Source: Clostridia bacterium | GTDB taxonomy: Bacteria > Bacillota > Clostridia > Oscillospirales > CAG-272 | DNA: 45,412 bases | Direction of reading: 5' to 3' | Assembly (NCBI GenBank): GCA_017502875.1 | Contig: JAFVUF010000025.1 | Coordinates: forward strand, 1 to 45,412 | In this document: one piece after another, positions 23,049 to 31,723 of the stretch | Numbering within the stretch: position 1 is the stretch's first letter | How the letters are laid out: every line of letters starts with the position of its first letter | Notes under the pieces: generated by a model | Seen by the model: the letters and a program-made list of their open reading frames with translations, nothing else | Database searches by the model: none | Told to the model about the DNA's origin: nothing | Translations under genes and position numbers: made by a program

Positions 23049-23978
23049 TTGATTAAAAAACGATTTGGCGCATTGCTATGCGCTGTACTGATACTATGTG
23101 TGCTGCTTACTGCGTACACAAGCGTATTTGCCGCTGAAACGATTGCGGGAAACAAAAGTGTCGACGGTGTCGCTTACAAGCTAAGCGATGACGGTACCTT
23201 TTATACCGTTGTCGGATACAGCGAGGATTTCCATAAGTTAACTATTGTCGCTGAAATAGACGGCATCCCCGTAACAGCGATATCGGAGTCCGCCTTCCAG
23301 AACAACTCACGTCTTACAGAGATATTTATTCCTGCCTCGGTTACGTCTATAGGGAAATCCGCATTCAGATTTTGCGAAAACCTAGTCTCCGTAACCTTAT
23401 CAGGTTCCCTTACCTCTATCCCTGAGGAATGCTTTTACGACTGTTCTATGCTCAAGAATATCACCTTACCTAAAAATCTTACCGAGATAGGTGATAGGGC
23501 ATTTTACAACTGCACAATGTTAAGCAAAATCAAGATTCCCGCAGCGGTTACAAGCATCGGATACGACACGTTTCACGGCTGCGAAAGCATAGTTCTCGAC
23601 ATAAGCGAAAACGACTATGCTTCTAACTACGCGCGTGAAAACAACATAAACACGGATTTCAGGAACACGACGGCTTACTTCATGCTCTTGATGCTGCTTG
23701 GTATTGCCGTCGCAACGGTGCTTTTCCTTATTCTCTCCTTCTTTATGCGCAAGCACATCAAAAAGCACCCGTCGCACAACCCGGGAATATATATTGAAAG
23801 GTTTTTCATACATATCGGCAATGGCTTTGGTTTTGTTTTTGACAAAATAGGTAAGCTTTTCAACCTACTCAAAGCTCGTATCACTCTCGCTGTTAACCGG
23901 TTAGGCGAATTCATTCGCGCAAGACGCTTGAAAAAGGCTGAGAAAAAAGCTCAACGCAAATCCGAAAAGGGTGAATAA
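23049..23978 (+). CDS. BspA-like leucine-rich-repeat surface protein with basic cytoplasmic tail
   Basis: A 309-residue protein. A signal peptide (RFGALLCAVLILCVLLTAYTSVFAAE) precedes about four LRR_5/BspA repeats (ITAISESAFQNNSRLTEIFIPASVTSIGKSAF..., ...LTEIGDRAFYNCTMLSKIKIPAAVTSIGYDTFHGC). A transmembrane helix follows (TAYFMLLMLLGIAVATVLFLILSFFM, about 207-232), then about 75 mainly basic residues inside the cell (KARITLAVNRLGEFIRARRLKKAEKKAQRKSEKGE). TTG serves as start after AAGGACGG; no ATG gives a signal peptide. The extracellular LRR part probably mediates protein-protein or surface contacts; the cytoplasmic tail is unusual for this group. Confidence 0.82.
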   Translation: MIKKRFGALLCAVLILCVLLTAYTSVFAAETIAGNKSVDGVAYKLSDDGTFYTVVGYSEDFHKLTIVAEIDGIPVTAISESAFQNNSRLTEIFIPASVTSIGKSAFRFCENLVSVTLSGSLTSIPEECFYDCSMLKNITLPKNLTEIGDRAFYNCTMLSKIKIPAAVTSIGYDTFHGCESIVLDISENDYASNYARENNINTDFRNTTAYFMLLMLLGIAVATVLFLILSFFMRKHIKKHPSHNPGIYIERFFIHIGNGFGFVFDKIGKLFNLLKARITLAVNRLGEFIRARRLKKAEKKAQRKSEKGE

Positions 23979-24015
23979 AATTTTCCTGTAAAACGGGAAA
24001 TTAGAGTTTTAAATC

Positions 24016-24038
24016 AACCACGCCACTATGGCGTGGTT
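24016..24038 (+). terminator. Terminator of the leucine-rich-repeat gene
   Basis: AACCACGCCA (24016-24025) pairs with 24029-24038, followed by a T-run. Confidence 0.85.
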
Positions 24039-24050
24039 TTTCTGTTACAA

Positions 24051-24083
24051 AAAACGGACTGTCGAAATTCTGCAGTCCGTTTT
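24051..24083 (-). terminator. Terminator of the long minus-strand operon ending in hisIE
   Basis: AAAACGGACTG (24051-24061) pairs with 24073-24083. On the minus strand the stem is followed by TTTTTTG. This is the first convincing terminator on that strand downstream of pyrH. Confidence 0.87.
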
Positions 24084-24096
24084 ATTGTTAATTTAA

Positions 24097-24756
24097 TCAG
24101 GTGTTTCTGTCGACTACCTTCATTTTTTTGAGGTTTCCTATCTTTTTGGAGCGTTTTTCAAGCTCGGCGAGTACGTCGTCAAGCGAAAGACCGCATATAT
24201 TCATCATAACCATAAGGTGATATATAAGGTCGTTTACCTCCCCGTTAAGCTCGGTCAAGTCTCCGTTCTTGGCGGCTATTATTGTTTCCGCACTCTCCTC
24301 GCCTACCTTTTTCAGAACCTTATCAAGTCCCTTTTCAAAAAGATAGCAGGTATACGAGCCTTCCTCCGGATTTACCTTTCTGTCCGCTATGACCTCCTCA
24401 AGAGAAACAAGAGGATTAGCCTCGGGAACCTCTCCGTTTTCCGCAAGAGTGCGGTAAAAACAGCTTCTGTTACCCGTATGACATGCTGCGCCCGTCTGCT
24501 CAACGTAAACGAGAAGCGTATCCTCATCGCAGTCATAGTCAAGCTTTATAACCCTTTGAAGATGTCCTGAGGTCGCCCCTTTATTCCAAAGCTCCTTGCG
24601 GCTTCTGCTATAAAACCACGTATAACCTGTTTCAATGGTCTTTGCAAGCGACTGTTCATTCATATAAGCGAGCATAAGGACCTCCTTGCTCTTATAATCC
24701 TGAACGATGGCGGGAATAAGCTCTCCCTTTACGAAAAATCTCTTTAAATCTTCCAT
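24097..24756 (-). CDS. hisIE: Bifunctional phosphoribosyl-AMP cyclohydrolase / phosphoribosyl-ATP pyrophosphatase
   Basis: A 219-residue fusion catalysing steps 2 and 3 of histidine synthesis. The HisI half (1-115) has [41 protein letters not shown] and the metal-binding cysteines in [26 protein letters not shown]. The HisE half (about 118-215) has [33 protein letters not shown] and [11 protein letters not shown]. It is the last gene of the his block, with AGGAGATTTT before the ATG, and ends at the terminator at 24051. Confidence 0.96.
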   Translation of the reverse strand: MEDLKRFFVKGELIPAIVQDYKSKEVLMLAYMNEQSLAKTIETGYTWFYSRSRKELWNKGATSGHLQRVIKLDYDCDEDTLLVYVEQTGAACHTGNRSCFYRTLAENGEVPEANPLVSLEEVIADRKVNPEEGSYTCYLFEKGLDKVLKKVGEESAETIIAAKNGDLTELNGEVNDLIYHLMVMMNICGLSLDDVLAELEKRSKKIGNLKKMKVVDRNT

Positions 24757-24776
24757 TTCTTAAAATCTCCTATGTT

Positions 24777-25532
24777 TTATTTTCGAACCGGAATTCCAAA
24801 GCCGTCAAGATAATCCTTTACCTGACCGACTGTAAGCTCTTTATAGTGGAAAAGCGATGCCGCAAGCGCTGCGTCCGCGCCCGCTATTTCAAATACGTCC
24901 TTGAAGTGCGAAAGCGCTCCGCCTCCGCCGCTTGCGATTACGGGTATACTGACCGCTTCCGTTACCGCCTTTGTAAGCTCAAGGTCAAAGCCTGCCTTGG
25001 TGCCGTCGGCGTCCATGCTTGTCAGAAGTATCTCACCCGCGCCAAGCCTCTCGGCTTCCTTTACCCATTCGATAGCGTCAATGCCCGTGTCAATTCTTCC
25101 GCCATGAATGAAAACGTGGAACCCCTCGTCCGTTTTTTTTACGTCAACAGCAAGCACTACGCATTGATTGCCGAATTTATCCGCCGCGCGCGCCAGAAGA
25201 TACTTATCCTTAACCGCCGCCGAGTTTACCGCAACCTTATCTGCTCCCGCAAGAAGTATCGTACGGAAATCCTCTACGCTTCTTATACCTCCGCCAACCG
25301 TCAGCGGCATAAACACCTCTCTGGCGGTTCTTTCCACCACGTCAACTATCGTTTTTCTCTCCTCGTTTGAAGCGGTTATATCAAGAAACACCAGCTCGTC
25401 CGCACCCTGCTCGTTATAGAGCCTCGCGGCTTCCACGGGGTCCCCCGCGTCTCGAAGATTTACAAAATTAGTTCCCTTTACCACCCTGCCGTTTTTAACA
25501 TCGAGGCAGGGTATTATTCTTTTAGTTATCAT
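24777..25532 (-). CDS. hisF: Imidazole glycerol phosphate synthase, cyclase subunit
   Basis: A 251-residue TIM-barrel enzyme that with HisH converts PRFAR and ammonia from glutamine to IGP and AICAR. The start [18 protein letters not shown] has the catalytic Asp; [21 protein letters not shown] (second catalytic Asp region) and [13 protein letters not shown] phosphate-binding loops are present. It starts five bases after hisA, with AAGGAAATAAAG. Confidence 0.97.
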   Translation of the reverse strand: MITKRIIPCLDVKNGRVVKGTNFVNLRDAGDPVEAARLYNEQGADELVFLDITASNEERKTIVDVVERTAREVFMPLTVGGGIRSVEDFRTILLAGADKVAVNSAAVKDKYLLARAADKFGNQCVVLAVDVKKTDEGFHVFIHGGRIDTGIDAIEWVKEAERLGAGEILLTSMDADGTKAGFDLELTKAVTEAVSIPVIASGGGGALSHFKDVFEIAGADAALAASLFHYKELTVGQVKDYLDGFGIPVRK

Positions 25533-25537
25533 AGTCT

Positions 25538-26254
25538 TTATTTCCTTGCTATTTCAAGCGCCTCGGTAAGCGAAAGCGTTCCGCTGTAAAGCGATTTACC
25601 GCATATCGCTGCGTAAAGCCCCATCTCTTTAAGCGCCCTTATGTCGTCCGCGGTCTTTATACCGCCGCTTGCGGTTATATCGCATTTAACGCTATCCGAA
25701 AGCTTTTTAAGCATATCGGTATTTGGACCTTTTAGTGAGCCGTCCCGACTGATATCTGTAAACACTATGTTCTTAACGCCTATCTTTTCACATTCTCTTG
25801 CCATATCAATATAGTCGATATCGCTGTCGCTTGTCCAGCCCGAAACGCTTACCTTACCGTTTCTCGCGTCTATTCCGACTATTATTCTGTCGCCGTAAAG
25901 CTCAACCGCTTTGATAAGCATAGCCTTATCGTTTACCGCCGCGCTTCCGAGAATTACTCTGTCTATTCCGCCTTCAAGATACATCTTGACTGTATCAAGG
26001 CTTCGTATACCGCCGCCGACCTCTATTTTCATATCTACCGCGTCCGCTATTTTTCTGATAGTTTCATATCCGTCGGTTTTTCCGGACTTTGCTCCCGAAA
26101 GGTCCACAAGGTGCAGATATTTTGCGCCTGCCGCCTCGAATTCCTTTGCGGCAAGCACAGGGTCAAGCGCAACTCTTTCCGCGGTTGCGTAGTCTCCCTG
26201 ATAAAGTCTTACGGCCTTGCCGTCAAGAATGTCTATTGCTGGTAAAATTATCAT
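25538..26254 (-). CDS. hisA: ProFAR isomerase
   Basis: A 238-residue TIM-barrel isomerase, step 4 of histidine synthesis. [21 protein letters not shown] holds the catalytic Asp8; [21 protein letters not shown] and [14 protein letters not shown] (second catalytic Asp) are conserved, as is [13 protein letters not shown]. Homologous to the neighbouring hisF. In Actinobacteria a PriA form also serves tryptophan synthesis; nothing here indicates that. Confidence 0.97.
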   Translation of the reverse strand: MIILPAIDILDGKAVRLYQGDYATAERVALDPVLAAKEFEAAGAKYLHLVDLSGAKSGKTDGYETIRKIADAVDMKIEVGGGIRSLDTVKMYLEGGIDRVILGSAAVNDKAMLIKAVELYGDRIIVGIDARNGKVSVSGWTSDSDIDYIDMARECEKIGVKNIVFTDISRDGSLKGPNTDMLKKLSDSVKCDITASGGIKTADDIRALKEMGLYAAICGKSLYSGTLSLTEALEIARK

Positions 26255-26282
26255 TAGAATTTCCTCAAATCTAAATTACGGG

Positions 26283-26903
26283 TTAAATCATTTCTTTAAA
26301 ATTACTAAGAAGCTTAAGTCCGTTATCACCGCTTTTTTCGGGGTGGAACTGCGTTCCGTAGACGTTTCCGCTAGCCACTACCGCCGTTACCTCCTCGCCG
26401 TATTCGGTAACGTAGGCAAGCTGATTTCTGTCCTTACACACACCCATATAAGAGTGAACGAAATAAAAGCAAGCTCCGTTTGGAAGCTCTTTAAGAAGCG
26501 GAGAGGCGTTTACCGCCGTTACTCCGTTATAGCCTATGTGAGGTATCTTATAGGTCTTGTCAGTCTGCCCGGCGTTAAGCTTTACGACCTCGCCCTTTAT
26601 AAACCCAAGCCCCTCGCATTCCTTAAACTCATAGCTTTTTTCAAACAGAAGCTGCATTCCGAGGCAAATCCCAAGAAGCGGCTTTTTTTCTGTTTCAGCC
26701 TTAATAAAGCTCGGAAAATCAAGCTTATTAAGTCTTTCAATGGCGTCCGGAAACGCTCCGACTCCCGGAAGAATAAGCGCGTCTGCTATGGCAAGCTCCA
26801 CTTTGTCGTCCGATATAAAGCAATCCGCGCCTATATATTTCAGCGCGTTTTCAACGGAATGAAGATTGCCCATTCCGTAATCTATAATTCCTATTTTTTT
26901 CAT
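26283..26903 (-). CDS. hisH: Imidazole glycerol phosphate synthase, glutaminase subunit
   Basis: A 206-residue class I glutamine amidotransferase that feeds ammonia to HisF. The nucleophile Cys is in LLGICLGMQLLFEKS; the His-Glu pair is in GTQFHPEKSGDNG. The N-terminus IGIIDYGMGNLHSVENAL is typical. It starts nine bases after hisB with only a weak purine-rich ribosome site, suggesting translational coupling to hisB. Confidence 0.97.
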   Translation of the reverse strand: MKKIGIIDYGMGNLHSVENALKYIGADCFISDDKVELAIADALILPGVGAFPDAIERLNKLDFPSFIKAETEKKPLLGICLGMQLLFEKSYEFKECEGLGFIKGEVVKLNAGQTDKTYKIPHIGYNGVTAVNASPLLKELPNGACFYFVHSYMGVCKDRNQLAYVTEYGEEVTAVVASGNVYGTQFHPEKSGDNGLKLLSNFKEMI

Positions 26904-26912
26904 TGTTTTCGC

Positions 26913-27494
26913 TTACAGTACGCCCTTAGCGGAAAGAACTCCGCCTGCGCCTTCGGTTACTGCCTCCTTTATGGCTCTTGCGACCGCCTTATAAACCGCT
27001 TCTGTTCTGTGGTGCTCGTTTACTCCGTACTCAACCTTAACGTGAAGCGTTGCGCCCATATTATAAGAAAGCGCGCGCATGAATTCAAGCGTAAGCTGAG
27101 CATCGTAATCACCGATTACAGGCGCGGTAACCTCCGCGTTATATACGAGATAAGGTCTTCCGCTTACGTCTACCGCAGCAAAGGCGAGAGCCTCGTCCAT
27201 CGGAACGTATGCGTGTCCGAAGCGCCTGATACCGCCCTTATCACCGAGTATTTCGGCAAAAAGCTTACCGAGAACTATTCCCGTATCCTCAACGGTATGG
27301 TGTCCGTCAACCTGTGTGTCGCCCTGCATTTTAAGCTTTACGCCAAAGCCTCCGTGCACGCAGAAGGAATTGAGCATATGGTCAAAAAAGCCTATACCCG
27401 TAGTTCCGTCAAGATAGCCCTTGCCCTCACCTAACGTGAGAGTCATTTCTATCTGTGTTTCCTTTGTGTTTCTTACCAAGCTTGCAGTTTTCAT
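26913..27494 (-). CDS. hisB: Imidazoleglycerol-phosphate dehydratase
   Basis: A 193-residue Mn-dependent dehydratase, monofunctional (no HisN-type phosphatase domain as in E. coli HisB). The metal-binding motifs HHTVED and EHHRTEAVYKAV are present, as are GIGFFDHMLNSFCVHG and SGRPYLVYNAEV. AGGAGATAAG precedes the ATG. A histidinol phosphatase gene (hisK/hisN) is not in the window, so that step must be encoded elsewhere. Confidence 0.97.
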   Translation of the reverse strand: MKTASLVRNTKETQIEMTLTLGEGKGYLDGTTGIGFFDHMLNSFCVHGGFGVKLKMQGDTQVDGHHTVEDTGIVLGKLFAEILGDKGGIRRFGHAYVPMDEALAFAAVDVSGRPYLVYNAEVTAPVIGDYDAQLTLEFMRALSYNMGATLHVKVEYGVNEHHRTEAVYKAVARAIKEAVTEGAGGVLSAKGVL

Positions 27495-27505
27495 TATCTT
27501 ATCTC

Positions 27506-28561
27506 CTATCTGTAATTACGGAGCGCCTTATACAGCTCAGCCGCTTCTTCATTTGTTCCCGCGGTTATTCTCAGAGTGTTCGCGGCAATTCTTACCGATA
27601 TGCCGTTTTCCTTTAAAAAGGAATGCAGTCTTTTTGCCTCGCCGTCCTTTGTGAAACGCAGAAATACGAAATTGGCGTTACTTCTGTTGATTTTGAAGCC
27701 GAGCTTTTCTTCAAGAGGCTTAAGCTCGGTATACATCTGCGCCGTTACCGCCTTTATTTTTTCAACGTTTGCCGCTATATACTCATAGTTATCCATCGCA
27801 ACGGCTACCGCCTTCTGTGTTACGGAATTGAGATTATAGGGGCTTTTTGTCTTTTTAAGCGCCGCGATAAGCGCTTTATTTGATATCGCAAAGCCGCAGC
27901 GCAGACCCGCAAGACCGATTTTTGATACGGTTTTAAGCACGACAAGGTTATCTCTTTGCTCCGTCTCCATAATTACGCTCTGAGGAACGGGTGCAAATTC
28001 CATATAAGCCTCGTCGCAAACCACGATAGCATTCACCTTATCGGCAAATGAAAGTATCTCCTCTTTTACATTTATCTCACCCGTTGGGTTACAGGGATTA
28101 GAGAAGATAACAAGCCTTACGTTTTCACGTTCAATCAAACCCGTAATCGCTGAAAAGTCTATCGGCTCTCCGTCAGGCTTACTGTATTTGACTATATCGC
28201 AGCCCGAAAATTCCGAGTAAAAGGTATACATTGAAAAATCGGGGTCGCAGATAAGTATCTTGCCGCCATCGCACAAAAAGGTGTTGATTATAAGCGCAAT
28301 CAGCTCGTCCGAGCCGTCTCCCGCCACAAGTCTGTCAGGGGTAACTCCTACGTATCTGCCATATGAGGCGAGAAGCTCCTTCATATCCGGGTCGGGATAA
28401 CGGTTAAGCGCCTTGAAATCAAGCGCATTATTTATCGCCTTCAATACGCTTTCGGGAGTTTCGTACGGGCTCTCGTTTGCGTCGAGCTTTATTTTCGGAC
28501 AAGACGTATCGGGAACGTATTCCTTCATCTCCCCTACTCTTTTAGGTATGTAGTTATTCAT
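27506..28561 (-). CDS. hisC: Histidinol-phosphate aminotransferase
   Basis: A 351-residue PLP-dependent class I/II aminotransferase, step 7 of the pathway. KLDANESPYETPESVLKAI, VAGDGSDELIALIINTFL, FSNPCNPTGEI and the PLP lysine region TVSKIGLAGLRCGFAIS are visible. AAGGAAAAG lies before the start. The position inside a complete his operon supports the HisC assignment over other aminotransferases. Confidence 0.96.
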   Translation of the reverse strand: MNNYIPKRVGEMKEYVPDTSCPKIKLDANESPYETPESVLKAINNALDFKALNRYPDPDMKELLASYGRYVGVTPDRLVAGDGSDELIALIINTFLCDGGKILICDPDFSMYTFYSEFSGCDIVKYSKPDGEPIDFSAITGLIERENVRLVIFSNPCNPTGEINVKEEILSFADKVNAIVVCDEAYMEFAPVPQSVIMETEQRDNLVVLKTVSKIGLAGLRCGFAISNKALIAALKKTKSPYNLNSVTQKAVAVAMDNYEYIAANVEKIKAVTAQMYTELKPLEEKLGFKINRSNANFVFLRFTKDGEAKRLHSFLKENGISVRIAANTLRITAGTNEEAAELYKALRNYR

Positions 28562-28579
28562 TTTCGTACTTTCTTTTCC

Positions 28580-29854
28580 TTATTTCTTTCTTACCGCTAT
28601 GGAATTTGCGTGGGCGGTGAGTCCCTCTGCCGTAGCAAAGCGAATAATGTCGTCGGACGCCTTTTTAAGCGCCTCCTCGGAGTAATACAGATAGCTTGAT
28701 TTTTTTACAAAGCTATCGGTAGACAAGGCCGACGAAAAGCGCGCGGTTCCGTTTGTAGGAAGAACGTGGTTAGGTCCCGCATAGTAATCTCCGAGAGGCT
28801 CAGGGGAATTTGCGCCAAGGAACACGCTTCCGGCGTTTCTTACCTTACCGAGAAGCTCAAAGGGATTCTCAACCATAAGCTCAAGGTGCTCGGGCGCTAT
28901 CGTATCGGAGACCTTAGCCGCCTCGTCAAGACTGTCTACTATCACAGCTGAGCCGTATGCAAGAAGTGATTTTTCTATAATATCCGCGCGGCTGAGCGTC
29001 TTTATCTGCTTTTCAATCTCGGCTCTTACACCGTCCACAAGCTTTTTGGAGGTGGTAACCAGAACCGAGGCGGCGATAGGGTCGTGCTCCGCCTGGCTCA
29101 TAAAGTCAGCGGCAACGTATGCCGGGTCTGCCTTTTCGTCCGCAATTACGAGAACCTCACTCGGTCCCGCGAACATATCTATATCAACAGTTCCGAAAAC
29201 AAGGCGCTTTGCGGTCGCTACGAATATATTGCCCGGACCTACTATTTTATCGACCTGCTCTATGCTTTCTGTTCCGTAAGCCATAGCCGCTACCGCCTGC
29301 GCTCCGCCGACGGTTACGATATCGGTAACTCCCGCAATTCTTGCGGCGTAGAGCACCGCCGGGCTTATTCCTTCGTTTTTAGGCGGAGTTACCATTACTA
29401 TGCTCTCTACTCCCGCAACCTTAGCGGGAATAGCGTTCATAAGCACGGACGACGGATACGCAGCCGTGCCGCCCGGAACGTAAAGTCCGACTCTTCTGAG
29501 GGGCAGGACTCTCTGTCCCATTATTCTGCCGTCTCTGTTATCTATCCAGCTCTGCTGCTTCTGCTTTTCGTGGAACTCGTATATATTTCTTGCGGCTCTG
29601 TCCATAGCCTCTTTAAGCTCGGCAGGCACTAAAGCGATAGCCGCCTCCTTTTCCTCCTCTGTCATTCTGAGGGAGGTCAGCTTTACCTTATCGAATTTTT
29701 CGCTGTATTCGAAAAGCGCCTCATCACCTCTTGTCTTGACGTCGGCAAGGATATTCTTAACTGATTTTTCAATTTCCTCACTTGTATTATCGGCGCGTTC
29801 CTTCAGCTTCTTTATAAGCTCGGGAAGCGTTTCCTTTGTGTATACCGTAAACAT
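28580..29854 (-). CDS. hisD: Histidinol dehydrogenase
   Basis: A 424-residue Zn-dependent NAD enzyme for the last two oxidations to histidine. Visible signatures are RVGLYVPGGTAAYPSSVLMNAIPAKVAGV, VDKIVGPGNIFVATAKRLVFGTVDIDMFAGPSEVLVIAD and SQAEHDPIAASVLVTTS with metal and catalytic residues; PEHLELMVENP and NHVLPTNGTARFSSALST are also present. AAAGGACAC precedes the ATG. Confidence 0.97.
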   Translation of the reverse strand: MFTVYTKETLPELIKKLKERADNTSEEIEKSVKNILADVKTRGDEALFEYSEKFDKVKLTSLRMTEEEKEAAIALVPAELKEAMDRAARNIYEFHEKQKQQSWIDNRDGRIMGQRVLPLRRVGLYVPGGTAAYPSSVLMNAIPAKVAGVESIVMVTPPKNEGISPAVLYAARIAGVTDIVTVGGAQAVAAMAYGTESIEQVDKIVGPGNIFVATAKRLVFGTVDIDMFAGPSEVLVIADEKADPAYVAADFMSQAEHDPIAASVLVTTSKKLVDGVRAEIEKQIKTLSRADIIEKSLLAYGSAVIVDSLDEAAKVSDTIAPEHLELMVENPFELLGKVRNAGSVFLGANSPEPLGDYYAGPNHVLPTNGTARFSSALSTDSFVKKSSYLYYSEEALKKASDDIIRFATAEGLTAHANSIAVRKK

Positions 29855-29878
29855 TTTTATGTGTCCTTTCGCTTACGC

Positions 29879-30520
29879 TTACTTAGCGCTTTCCTTCGCT
29901 ACAACCGCGGAAAGAGCTGAAAGCAGCGTGTCAAATTCATTTTTCTTTGTCTTTATTCTCGATATATTGGCTATAAATCTTGCGGAAATGGGGGCGACGT
30001 CCTCGTAGACCTCAAGACCGTTAGCCTTCAAGGTGGAGCCGGTTTCAACTATATCGACAATAGCGTCGGAAAGTCCCAGGATAGGAGCAAGCTCAACGCT
30101 TCCGTCTATCTTTACGACCTCAACGTCTATTCCCTTTTCATCAAAATAATCCTTCGTTACGTTTGGATACTTTGACGCTATAACCTTATGACCGTAGCCG
30201 TCGTAAAAATTCTTTCCCTTAATGCCCGCGAGAGCAAATCGGCATTTACCGAAATTAAGGTCAAGCAGCTCGTAAACGGAAGCCTTAGCCTCCATTATCG
30301 TATCCTCTCCGACTATTCCGCCGTCGCACACGCCGCGCTCAACGTAGGTTATAACGTCAGCCGCCTTAGCAAGCACGACCTCTATACTGTCGCCAACCTT
30401 AAACAGCAGCTTTCTGCCCTTCTTATCCTCGTCAAGCTCGCTCACGTCGTAGCCGGCCATAGCCAGATACTCAAGCGCCTTTTTTTCTATTCGTCCCTTT
30501 GTCAAGGCAAGTCTTATCAT
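29879..30520 (-). CDS. hisG: ATP phosphoribosyltransferase, short form
   Basis: A 213-residue catalytic subunit for the first, feedback-controlled step: ATP plus PRPP to phosphoribosyl-ATP. It has the short-form length and lacks the C-terminal regulatory domain of the long form, so it needs HisZ, which is encoded next to it. IRLALTKGRIEKKALEYL and DAIVDIVETGSTLKANGLEV (PRPP loop) are conserved. GGGAGGGC precedes the ATG. Confidence 0.97.
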   Translation of the reverse strand: MIRLALTKGRIEKKALEYLAMAGYDVSELDEDKKGRKLLFKVGDSIEVVLAKAADVITYVERGVCDGGIVGEDTIMEAKASVYELLDLNFGKCRFALAGIKGKNFYDGYGHKVIASKYPNVTKDYFDEKGIDVEVVKIDGSVELAPILGLSDAIVDIVETGSTLKANGLEVYEDVAPISARFIANISRIKTKKNEFDTLLSALSAVVAKESAK

Positions 30521-30536
30521 TTTCGTAAGCCCTCCC

Positions 30537-31691
30537 TTATATCATATATACGGTTTTTGCCTTGTTTTCAAAGCTTACTATCTTTGAAAAGCCGGACTTT
30601 TCCGCATACTCGAAATTTTCTTTTTTAGAGCCGAGAGCCGAAAGCTCCGCACCCTCAGTCTCAGCAACGTATCTTGCCGCCTCGCCGAGACTTGCCGCGT
30701 CAAAGCAGACAAGCTCTCGCTTTTTATCATTTACTGTGTCAGCAGACGTCTCCCTGAGAAGCGTATCGGCTACCTCGCTTATGTTAACTCCGAAGCCCGT
30801 CGCGGGTATGGAATTGTCAAAACGAGCGATGAGCGTATCGTATCTTCCGCCAGCAAGCACAGGCTCACCCGCATTAGCCATATAACCCTTGAACACTGCT
30901 CCCGTATAATAATCAAACGCATGAACTATACCTAGGTCAAGCATTATCTTATCCTTATATCCTGCCTCGCACAGCGCTCCGTAAAGCTTTTTAAGATAGG
31001 TAAGGGCATTTATCGCCTCGGTATTATCGCCCGCAAGCGCCTCCGCCTCCTCAAATACCTCCTCGCCTCCGAAAAGGAAGGGAATCTTTTTGATTTTATC
31101 GTATCCGGAAATCTTATTGGCGTCCTTCGCCTCAACGAGACGGCGAAGCCTGTCCGCCTGCTCTGGCTCAAGAGACAGCTCAGAAATGAGCGCGTTATAA
31201 TAGCCTACGTGTCCAAGCTCAAGCTTAAAATCTCCGCCAAGCGCCGAAAGCGTCTCGATAGCGGTAATCATACAAAGCAGGTCGCTATGTATTCCCGACG
31301 CGCCGAGAATCTCAACCCCGCTCTGCGCTATCTCGCTCTTTCTTCCCTTATGTCCTTCGCTTAATCTATACACCTTCTGGTGATAAAAAAGCTTAACGGG
31401 CGCGCCGCTTTCAAATCTTGTTGCCGCTACTCGCGCGATAGGCGTGGTATTATCGGCGCGGAGCACTAAAAGTCTACCGTCTGGAGAGGTAAGCTTGTAC
31501 ATCTGCTCCTGACGAAGCGTGCTTCCCGCCTCAAATACGTCGTAATACTCAATCCCCGGAGTAATTATCTCCGAATATCCTCGGTTTTTATAAAGCTCTG
31601 TGAGCTTAGTTTCAAGCGCGCGGAAAAGCTCCGCCTCGCAAAACATAACGTCTCTTGTACCAAGAGGCACGTTTCTTGTGTTACCTGACAT
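30537..31691 (-). CDS. hisZ: ATP phosphoribosyltransferase regulatory subunit
   Basis: A 384-residue histidyl-tRNA-synthetase-like protein without synthetase function that assembles with short HisG and gives histidine feedback control. Class II motif 2 (TSPDGRLLVLRADNTTPIARVAATRF...KLFYHQKVYR) and YYTGAVFKGYM...LAGGRYDTLIARF are seen. The anticodon-binding domain of true HisRS is replaced by a short tail. The start at 31691 is chosen because AAAGGA touches the upstream ATG at 31700 but lies 9 bases before this one. Only about 32 bases separate it from polC and no terminator is seen. Confidence 0.93.
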   Translation of the reverse strand: MSGNTRNVPLGTRDVMFCEAELFRALETKLTELYKNRGYSEIITPGIEYYDVFEAGSTLRQEQMYKLTSPDGRLLVLRADNTTPIARVAATRFESGAPVKLFYHQKVYRLSEGHKGRKSEIAQSGVEILGASGIHSDLLCMITAIETLSALGGDFKLELGHVGYYNALISELSLEPEQADRLRRLVEAKDANKISGYDKIKKIPFLFGGEEVFEEAEALAGDNTEAINALTYLKKLYGALCEAGYKDKIMLDLGIVHAFDYYTGAVFKGYMANAGEPVLAGGRYDTLIARFDNSIPATGFGVNISEVADTLLRETSADTVNDKKRELVCFDAASLGEAARYVAETEGAELSALGSKKENFEYAEKSGFSKIVSFENKAKTVYMI

Positions 31692-31723
31692 TTGAGTCAT
31701 TCCTTTCGTTTTCAGGGTATGCT

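Noticed and set aside
26217-27434. Long plus-strand open frame (about 405 codons) opposite hisA, hisH and hisB
   Set aside because: The minus strand encodes clearly recognisable his enzymes across the region; the antisense frame has no family features, ribosome site or promoter.
30537-31700. Histidyl-tRNA synthetase
   Set aside because: Although class II synthetase-like, it lies directly before a short hisG in the his operon and lacks the anticodon-binding domain, which marks it as HisZ.
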